Shown: in pieces, positions 5,335 through 10,412 of the stretch
Layout of the letters: each line of letters opens with the position of its first letter
Position numbering within the stretch: position 1 is the stretch's first letter
From: Lachnospiraceae bacterium
GTDB lineage: Bacteria > Bacillota > Clostridia > Lachnospirales > Lachnospiraceae
NCBI GenBank assembly: GCA_017964055.1
Contig: JAGCSS010000150.1
Location: forward strand, 1-10,412
Direction: 5' to 3'
DNA: 10,412 nucleotides
The notes under the pieces: generated by a model
What the model saw: the letters and a program-made list of their open reading frames with translations, nothing else
What the model was told of the DNA's origin: nothing
Databases searched by the model: none
Translations under genes and position numbers: made by a program

Positions 5335-6573
5335 TTACATATCTTTAAAATCAAACATTCTCCGGCCTTCGGCGTAATCCGCGACGATGTGCCCGTTTCC
5401 GTACAATCTGTACTTGTAGGTCACCAGACCTTCCAGTCCTACAGGACCTCTCGCGTGCAGCTTTCCCGTGCTGATCCCGACCTCGGCTCCGAATCCGTAT
5501 CTGAATCCGTCCGCAAATCTGGTGGAGCAGTTTCTGTAAACATTTGCCGAATCCACGAGCTGCATGAACTTCTCCGTTTCCTCGTCATCCTCGGTAATGA
5601 TGCAGTCTGTATGATGTGAACCGTAGAGATTGATATGATCGATCGCGGCATCGAGATCCTTTACGGTATATACCGAGAGCTTGTAGTCGAGGTATTCGGT
5701 ATGGGGATCCTCAGGCTCAACTATCAGTTCTACATGCTCGTCAGCCATGGCTTTCTCCAGCATCGGCATGAAGCTGTCTTTTATCGAAGCGTCTATCAGC
5801 AGGCTCTCTACTGCATTGCATACCGCTACGTACTGTGTCTTGGCGTCTGAAATGATCTTGATCGCTTTTTCCGTATTCGCATTTTTGCTGACATAGATAT
5901 GGCACACACCGTCGGAATGGCCCATTACGGGGATCCTGGTGTTGTCCATGATGTATCTGACAAAGGAGTTCGAGCCTCTCGGGATGATCAGATCCACGCT
6001 CTCGTCGCATTCGAGCAGCTCCCTGATCTCGGAGCGCTCCTCGGCATGTACGAGACAGCCTTCGGGGAGACCTGCCTTAATGACTGCGGTGTTGATTATG
6101 TTAAACAGGATGCGGTTGGTCTCGACGGTTTCATGGCCGCTCTTTAAGAGCGCGCAGTTTCCGCTTTTTATGCAGAGAGAGGAGATCTGAATCAGCGCAT
6201 CGGGACGTGCCTCAAAGATGACGCCTATCACGCCGATCGGGCAGGTTATGCGATAGAGCTCGAGATCGCGGTCGAGCTGTCTGTGAAGGAGCTGTCTGCC
6301 TACGGGGTCGGGCAGTTCGATCAGGCCGAATATGCCGTCGATAGCGGCGTTGAGCTTGGACTCGTTAAATGTCATGCGCTTAATGACGGGCTCGGCCAGG
6401 CCCAGATTCTTCGCGGCCCTGATATCGGCCTTATTTGCGGCAAATATCTCACCTGCACTGTTTCTGAGAGACTCTGCGATCAGACTCAAGGCATAGTTTC
6501 TCTCTCTGATCGGGGAAGCGGCGAGCAGCGGGCTCACCTGTTTCATCTTTTTGGCTTTTTCTTTGACAGTCAT
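5335..6573 (-). CDS. proA: Glutamate-5-semialdehyde dehydrogenase (gamma-glutamyl phosphate reductase)
   Basis: ProA reduces gamma-glutamyl phosphate with NADPH to glutamate-5-semialdehyde, the second step of proline synthesis, in the cytoplasm. The chosen start (AGAGGG six bases upstream) gives 412 aa, normal for the family. An ATG 36 bases further out (6609) lacks a ribosome site and would fall at the predicted transcription start. Visible landmarks are the PIGVIGVIFEARPDAL nucleotide-binding region (112-127), the LKSGHE loop, VDLIIPRGS, and the catalytic Cys252 in AVCNAVESLL. The C-terminal signature runs from RFADGFRYGFGAEVGIST to LHARGPVGLEGL. No proB lies next to it in the window; its partner kinase must be encoded elsewhere. 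It is transcribed alone, divergently from the comEA operon. Confidence 0.97.
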   Translation of the reverse strand: MTVKEKAKKMKQVSPLLAASPIRERNYALSLIAESLRNSAGEIFAANKADIRAAKNLGLAEPVIKRMTFNESKLNAAIDGIFGLIELPDPVGRQLLHRQLDRDLELYRITCPIGVIGVIFEARPDALIQISSLCIKSGNCALLKSGHETVETNRILFNIINTAVIKAGLPEGCLVHAEERSEIRELLECDESVDLIIPRGSNSFVRYIMDNTRIPVMGHSDGVCHIYVSKNANTEKAIKIISDAKTQYVAVCNAVESLLIDASIKDSFMPMLEKAMADEHVELIVEPEDPHTEYLDYKLSVYTVKDLDAAIDHINLYGSHHTDCIITEDDEETEKFMQLVDSANVYRNCSTRFADGFRYGFGAEVGISTGKLHARGPVGLEGLVTYKYRLYGNGHIVADYAEGRRMFDFKDM

Positions 6574-6615
6574 ATTAAACCCTCTGTATTCGATATTTAT
6601 GCTTTGCATTTTATA

Positions 6616-6644
6616 ATTATAAAAGGATAGCCCAAGTATTGCAA
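6616..6644 (-). promoter_or_regulatory. proA: proA promoter
   Basis: On the minus strand TTGCAA (6644-6639) and a perfect TATAAT (6621-6616) are separated by 17 bases. The start of transcription would be near 6609, leaving a leader of about 36 nt before the ATG at 6573. This position excludes the outer ATG as the translation start. Confidence 0.65.
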
Positions 6645-6667
6645 TATCACTGATTTTATTTTATATT
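6639..6667 (+). promoter_or_regulatory. Possible promoter of the comEA operon
   Basis: The palindromic hexamer TTGCAA (6639-6644) also reads as a -35 on the plus strand, with TATATT (6662-6667) 17 bases on. A start near 6674 would fall inside the AAGGAGG ribosome site (6669-6675), giving an almost leaderless mRNA. An alternative -10 is TATAAT at 6612-6617 within the 12-bp palindrome TTATAATTATAA (6611-6622), though its -35 (TTCGAT) is poor. The plus-strand promoter is therefore uncertain. Confidence 0.35.
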
Positions 6668-6682
6668 TAAGGAGGTATTTTT

Positions 6683-7207
6683 TTGAAAAAACGGGATTTT
6701 TCGGGCATTTTGAAGGTTGTCGGGGCAGCGTTGTTCTTGCTTGCCGGAGTGTCGTACGCAATGTGGTTTCATAACGACCGGGCCGTTACGGTTTACAGCA
6801 GGGACGGTACGACTGAAGTACGCGGGGCACCTTTTGCTGCGGACGGTACGGATGATACGGGAGAGGATGTTTTAGCCGCGGACAGCACCATTAAGGCGGA
6901 AGAGGAATCTGCGGAAACGGCTGCCGCACAGGCGGCGACAGAACCTTCCGACGATGCGTTCACAGATGATTTTTTCGAGGAAAAGCCCGTGGATATCAAT
7001 ACGGCCGGCATAGATGAGCTGAAGACGCTGACAGGCATCGGGGATTCAAAAGCAGCGGCGATAATCGCTTACAGGGAGACGCACGGATATTTTTCATGCA
7101 TTGAGGATATCATGCTTGTGCCGGGCATCAAAGAGGGCGTTTTCGGCAAGATCAAAGATATGATCTGTGTCGGTGATGCCGTGACAGGGAATAAAAGGGA
7201 AGAGTAG
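6683..7207 (+). CDS. comEA: ComEA-like competence DNA receptor (helix-hairpin-helix protein)
   Basis: ComEA binds double-stranded DNA at the outer face of the membrane and hands it to the ComEC channel. The 174-aa protein has a single N-terminal membrane anchor (about 9-28). An acidic, Ala-rich, disordered-looking linker follows (about 50-100). The C-terminal tandem helix-hairpin-helix domain (about 102-163) reads VDINTAGIDELKTLTGIG, IIAYRETHGYF, IEDIMLVPGI and FGKIKDMI. The SLBB-type domain found in Bacillus ComEA is absent; only the linker fills that place. Start: TTG 6683 with a perfect AAGGAGG 7 bases upstream. It is the first gene of the operon whose last visible gene looks like comEC, which supports the competence assignment. 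The response regulator starts 9 bases later, with its ribosome site overlapping this stop. Confidence 0.9.
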   Translation: MKKRDFSGILKVVGAALFLLAGVSYAMWFHNDRAVTVYSRDGTTEVRGAPFAADGTDDTGEDVLAADSTIKAEEESAETAAAQAATEPSDDAFTDDFFEEKPVDINTAGIDELKTLTGIGDSKAAAIIAYRETHGYFSCIEDIMLVPGIKEGVFGKIKDMICVGDAVTGNKREE

Positions 7208-7216
7208 AGGTGTTTT

Positions 7217-7906
7217 ATGTCTAAGAAGGTTTTGGTTGTTGACGACGAAAAGCTGATCGTAAAAGGTCTGCGTTTCAGTCTGGAGCAGGAAGGCTACGAA
7301 GTCGACTGCGCGTATGACGGAGGAGAGGCGCTCGGACTGATCAGGAGAAATGATTATTCGGTCATTCTTCTCGACGTCATGCTGCCTGTCATGTCGGGAT
7401 ATGAGGTTTGCCAGGCGGTAAGGGAGTTCTCGGATATCCCGATCATCATGCTTACCGCGAAAACCGACGATATAGATAAGATCATGGGTCTCGAATACGG
7501 CGCGGACGACTATATCACAAAGCCGTTCAACATTCTCGAGGTTAAAGCCAGGATCAAGGCCATCATCAGGAGGAGTACCAAGACCGAGCGCGAGGAAACT
7601 AAACCCAAGACTGTGGAATACGGCGATCTGATGCTTGATACGGTCTCCAGAAGGGTCGTGATCGCCGGCGAGGAGATCAACCTTACTGCAAAGGAGTTCG
7701 ATCTGCTCGAACTGCTTGTTTTCAATCCCGACAGAGTTTACAGCAGGGAAGAGCTGCTTTCCATCGTCTGGAAGAGCGACTATCCCGGTGATGAGAGGAC
7801 CGTGGATGTTCACGTGCGAAGACTCCGCGAAAAAATAGAAAAGAAGCCCGGAGAGCCTGAATATGTTCACACCAAATGGGGTATCGGATACTACTTCCAT
7901 CACTAA
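7217..7906 (+). CDS. OmpR/PhoB-family response regulator
   Basis: This is the DNA-binding output half of a two-component system. The receiver domain (1-120) has the acidic pocket Asp9-Asp10, phospho-acceptor Asp53 in LLDVMLP, Thr80 and Lys102 in the TKPF motif. The winged-helix effector (about 134-229) shows the typical INLTAKEFDLLELL, SREELLSIVW, RTVDVHVRRLREKI and GIGYYF blocks. Its 229 aa is standard, and all switch residues are intact. A TAGAGGTG ribosome site overlaps the comEA stop. The cognate kinase gene starts inside its last 44 bases. Targets are unknown; the gene's position suggests it may control its own operon, including DNA uptake genes or envelope genes. Confidence 0.96.
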   Translation: MSKKVLVVDDEKLIVKGLRFSLEQEGYEVDCAYDGGEALGLIRRNDYSVILLDVMLPVMSGYEVCQAVREFSDIPIIMLTAKTDDIDKIMGLEYGADDYITKPFNILEVKARIKAIIRRSTKTEREETKPKTVEYGDLMLDTVSRRVVIAGEEINLTAKEFDLLELLVFNPDRVYSREELLSIVWKSDYPGDERTVDVHVRRLREKIEKKPGEPEYVHTKWGIGYYFHH

Positions 7907-9383
7907 GACCAGAATAAAGAATTTCTTCAGGAGCATGCGGCTGCGCGTGTTTCTGATCGTTGCGGCCGTTACATGCGTTATCGGCTGCATTGTAAGCATT
8001 GTTTCTTTTGTTGCCTCGAAGAGACTGGCTGTTGATGCGAGGACCGTGCAGGTCGTTGATTACGCGGATAAGCTGATCACCAAAATGGTCAACAATGTCT
8101 ATACCGCTTATCCCGCGCAGTCCACGGACATCAATAAGGAGCTTGAGCTCGTATCGTCGCTTTACGACGGCAGGATCATCGTAACCAATTCAAGACTTAC
8201 GGTCATCTACGATTCATATCATTTCGAAGAGGGCAAGACCATCGTTTCGTCAGAGGCGATCGGAGCCCTGAAAGGCAATTCGAACGAATACCGCGACAGG
8301 ACCGAAGACCGCATAGAGATGTGCCTTCCTATACGCGATATCTCTATGCTCTCGGCTAATACGCCGGCCCAGAACACGGCCAATTATTCCGTTAACAATA
8401 CGGTACAGGGCGTGCTGATCATCTCGTTTTCCGTAAAGGACTGCATCGCTTCAAGCATAAGGCTGCGCAATATCCAGATATTTACGGGCGCGATACTGGC
8501 TCTGCTCGTGTTGATACTGGGTATCGTCGCCGCAAAGGGCATTACCAGACCTCTGGTTAAGATCAACCAGTCGCTGAACAATACCTATGACGGCAATCCC
8601 GACGAAGAGATGCATATCAGCGGTTTCTCCGAAATGGACGATATTTCCGATTCTTACAACAAGATGCTCGGACGTATGGCATCCATCGAAGAGTCACGTC
8701 AGGAGTTCGTTTCAAACGTTTCCCATGAGCTGAAAACGCCGCTTACTTCTATGAAGGTGCTGTCGGATTCGCTGATCGAGCAGCCCGATGCGCCGGTGGA
8801 GCTGTACCGTGAGTTCATGACCGATATCAATGCCGAGGTAGACCGCGAGAATAAGATAATCAACGACCTGCTGGCGCTCGTTAAGCTTGACAGGAAATCG
8901 GGAGACATGCATATCGCGTCTGTCAATATCAATGAGCTGCTCGATCTGGTGATCCGCAGGATAAAGCCTATCGCGCAGGCCGCCGATGTCGAGATCATAT
9001 ATGAGTCTTACCGTGAGGTACTTGCCGAGGTAGATGAGGTTAAGCTTACTCTGGCGATAACAAATCTTGTCGAGAACGGCATAAAATACAACAAAGAGGG
9101 CGGTTCGGTGACCATTTCGCTGAACGCCGACCACAAATTCTTCATGATCACTGTCTCGGATACGGGCATCGGTATCCCGAAGGCCGCGCTGGACCGCATA
9201 TTTGACCGTTTCTACCGCGTCGATAAGATGCGTTCGAGGCAGACGGGCGGTACAGGACTGGGGCTCGCGATCACGAAGAGCGTAGTTAAGATGCATCACG
9301 GATCGATCAAGGTCGACAGCAGCGAGGGTGAGGGCTCGACCTTTATGATCAAGATCCCTTTGAGCTATATACCGGAGGTTTAA
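7863..9383 (+). CDS. Sensor histidine kinase, partner of the upstream response regulator
   Basis: This is a membrane-bound kinase expected to phosphorylate the response regulator. The 506 aa comprise TM1 (29-51), an extracytoplasmic sensor region of about 150 residues (52-203), TM2 (205-224) and a HAMP linker (about 225-277). HisKA has phospho-acceptor His288 in FVSNVSHELKTPLTS. The HATPase_c domain has the N box Asn405 (NLVENGIKYN), the G1 box DTGIGIP (433-439), the F box FDRFYRVD and the G2 box TGGTGLGL. All catalytic boxes are intact. No PAS domain is visible. The start is uncertain: ATG 7863 has GGAGAG upstream but overlaps the regulator by 44 bases. The internal ATG 7935 has AGGAG only one base away, too close. 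The sensor ligand is unknown. The protein ends three bases before the lipoprotein ATG, implying tight coupling. Confidence 0.95.
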   Translation: MFTPNGVSDTTSITKTRIKNFFRSMRLRVFLIVAAVTCVIGCIVSIVSFVASKRLAVDARTVQVVDYADKLITKMVNNVYTAYPAQSTDINKELELVSSLYDGRIIVTNSRLTVIYDSYHFEEGKTIVSSEAIGALKGNSNEYRDRTEDRIEMCLPIRDISMLSANTPAQNTANYSVNNTVQGVLIISFSVKDCIASSIRLRNIQIFTGAILALLVLILGIVAAKGITRPLVKINQSLNNTYDGNPDEEMHISGFSEMDDISDSYNKMLGRMASIEESRQEFVSNVSHELKTPLTSMKVLSDSLIEQPDAPVELYREFMTDINAEVDRENKIINDLLALVKLDRKSGDMHIASVNINELLDLVIRRIKPIAQAADVEIIYESYREVLAEVDEVKLTLAITNLVENGIKYNKEGGSVTISLNADHKFFMITVSDTGIGIPKAALDRIFDRFYRVDKMRSRQTGGTGLGLAITKSVVKMHHGSIKVDSSEGEGSTFMIKIPLSYIPEV

Positions 9384-10346
9384 ATGAAAAAACTGTATAA
9401 CGGGCTTTTGCGCACGGCTGTCGCGATGTTCGCGATCATGCTGTTTGCGGCCTGTGATCTGAAGGACGGGGAGGATGTACCCGAGGGTTCGGTGCGTATC
9501 TACCGCACGGATATCGGTTATTCAAAGCTGACATGGGAATACTATGTCCCGACGGCTCATGACACCGAGGCGCTGGTACATGAGGTTCTTGACCGCCTGC
9601 AGAGGACGCCCGAAAGCAATGTCTATAATTCTGTCATTCCCGAAACGGTCGATATACAGAGGTTTTATTTCGGGCAGGAGGGTCAGCTGGTACTCGATTT
9701 TTCAGAGGGTTATTCGGCGATGGAGCCGCTGCAGGAGATACTCTGCAGGGCAGGCACGGTTAAGACACTTTGCGGTCTTGAAGGCATCGACGGTGTCGAA
9801 TTCCTGATCAATTCACAGCCACTTATACTGAACGGCGATATGATGGCGGGTATCATGACGGGCGAGGATTTTATCGACAATACGGGAGCCGAGGTCTCGT
9901 TCAGACAGACTGTGCTGCTGACTGTTTTCTATGCGACGGGAGAAGGCAATACGCTCTCATCCGTCAGACTCCTGGTAGAGAGCAACGGCACGAGGTCGCA
10001 GGAGGAGCTGGCACTCGAGCAGCTGATAGGAGGTCCGGGCTTCGAGACAAATGAGTATATGGCTACTTTGCCTGCCGATACGAAAGTGAATAAGCTGCTG
10101 GTCAGAGACGGTATATGCTACCTCGATCTGTCGGAGGAGTTCTTAAACGGTGTTGAGGGCATAACCGATGAGGTCAGCGTTTACAGTCTGGTCAATACGC
10201 TTACGGAGCTTTCATCCATCAATAAGGTCAGGATCACGGTTGATTCGGCAACCGTAAAGACTTACGGCAGCGTGCCGATAGACGGATTTCTGGAGCGACG
10301 CCCTGATCTGACCGATACCGAAAGAGCGGGTGAAGCCGGTGAGTGA
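9384..10346 (+). CDS. Lipoprotein with two GerMN domains
   Basis: GerMN domains occur in the Bacillus sporulation/germination protein GerM and in actinobacterial LpqB; a ligand is not established. Residues 1-24 form a lipoprotein signal peptide with lipobox LFAAC and lipidated Cys24. Two related domains follow. The first is about 60-150, with LVLDFSEGY at 102-110 and GVEFLINSQPL at 137-147. The second is about 205-302, with CYLDLSEEF at 245-253 and INKVRITVDS at 279-288. The YLD(L/F)S-E strand recurs in both. The start codon directly follows the kinase stop, with GGAGG inside the kinase's last codons, so translation is coupled. The RR-HK-GerMN lipoprotein order parallels MtrA-MtrB-LpqB, where the lipoprotein modulates the kinase. 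A similar role is inferred here. Confidence 0.9.
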   Translation: MKKLYNGLLRTAVAMFAIMLFAACDLKDGEDVPEGSVRIYRTDIGYSKLTWEYYVPTAHDTEALVHEVLDRLQRTPESNVYNSVIPETVDIQRFYFGQEGQLVLDFSEGYSAMEPLQEILCRAGTVKTLCGLEGIDGVEFLINSQPLILNGDMMAGIMTGEDFIDNTGAEVSFRQTVLLTVFYATGEGNTLSSVRLLVESNGTRSQEELALEQLIGGPGFETNEYMATLPADTKVNKLLVRDGICYLDLSEEFLNGVEGITDEVSVYSLVNTLTELSSINKVRITVDSATVKTYGSVPIDGFLERRPDLTDTERAGEAGE

Positions 10347-10412
10347 TCTGGATAAGATTCTGTGCAGGCCATGCATGCTCTGGGGCGCTGCTGCAGTAAC
10401 CGGTGCCGCTGC
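10339..10412 (+). CDS. comEC: Probable ComEC/Rec2 DNA-uptake channel, N-terminus (3' end outside window)
   Basis: A GTG at 10339 overlaps the end of the lipoprotein gene and opens a frame to the window edge. Its visible start contains a Cys-Arg-Pro then MLWGAAAVTGAA, resembling the first membrane helix of ComEC, which often begins with an Arg-Pro then an aliphatic, Gly-rich helix. An in-frame ATG at 10375 is an alternative start, and ribosome sites for both are weak. The call rests mainly on context (an operon begun by comEA) plus this short hydrophobic stretch of 24 codons, so it is tentative. Confidence 0.55.
   Translation, partial: MSDLDKILCRPCMLWGAAAVTGAA

Noticed and set aside
6574..6609. 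Twelve-codon N-terminal extension of proA to the ATG at 6609
   Set aside because: There is no ribosome site, it falls at the predicted transcription start, and AGAGGG precedes the inner ATG, which gives the family's normal length.
7094..7999. Minus-strand open frame of 301 codons opposite comEA, the regulator and the kinase start
   Set aside because: It is fully antisense to intact two-component genes and its composition is non-protein-like.
1..10412. CRISPR arrays, tRNA/rRNA genes, transposases, phage or defence genes
   Set aside because: I saw no regularly spaced repeats, cloverleaf sequences, integrase or transposase motifs, or known defence domains. The window is densely covered by ordinary chromosomal genes.

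Overview
The window looks like a chromosomal segment of a Gram-positive clostridial bacterium, most likely Lachnospiraceae or a close relative. The reasons are a DUF4317 protein (a family I know almost only from Clostridia), lipoprotein signal peptides on solute-binding and GerMN proteins, strong AGGAGG-type ribosome binding sites, consensus sigma-A promoters and roughly 50% G+C. This placement is an inference from gene content; no rRNA or other taxonomic marker is present. I see no CRISPR array, tRNA, rRNA, insertion sequence or phage gene.

Layout. (1) 1-408: the 3' end of a methyl-accepting chemotaxis protein. (2) 411-2472: a zinc/manganese-type ABC uptake operon. It has a perfect-consensus promoter with an adjacent palindrome, a long hairpin over the ribosome binding site, a substrate-binding lipoprotein (znuA-like) and a permease (znuB-like). 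No ATPase gene lies between or after them, and the operon ends in what looks like a deleted gene. (3) 2477-5258: a second transcription unit with its own promoter and an unusually well-paired RNA leader. It encodes a family 2 glycosyltransferase, a DUF4317 protein and a PlsY-like glycerol-3-phosphate acyltransferase. (4) 5299-6644, minus strand: proA (glutamate-5-semialdehyde dehydrogenase), converging on unit 3 at a shared hairpin terminator. (5) 6639-10412: a tightly packed plus-strand operon divergent from proA. It reads comEA-like DNA-binding membrane protein, OmpR-family response regulator, sensor histidine kinase, double-GerMN lipoprotein, then the first 25 codons of what is probably comEC.

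How the genes work together. ComEA and ComEC are the receptor and channel for DNA uptake, and here they bracket a complete two-component system plus a surface lipoprotein. The gaps are a few bases or overlaps, so the five genes are probably co-transcribed. The RR-HK-GerMN trio resembles the actinobacterial MtrA-MtrB-LpqB arrangement. The metal transporter must borrow an ATPase from elsewhere if it is functional. The GT2/DUF4317/PlsY unit suggests a membrane-lipid or lipid-linked-glycan role, which is unproven. The window is mostly ordinary housekeeping. The points worth checking are the missing ATPase and gene remnant in the metal operon, the hairpin over the znuA ribosome binding site, the structured leader at about 2511-2563, and the signalling module embedded in the competence operon.
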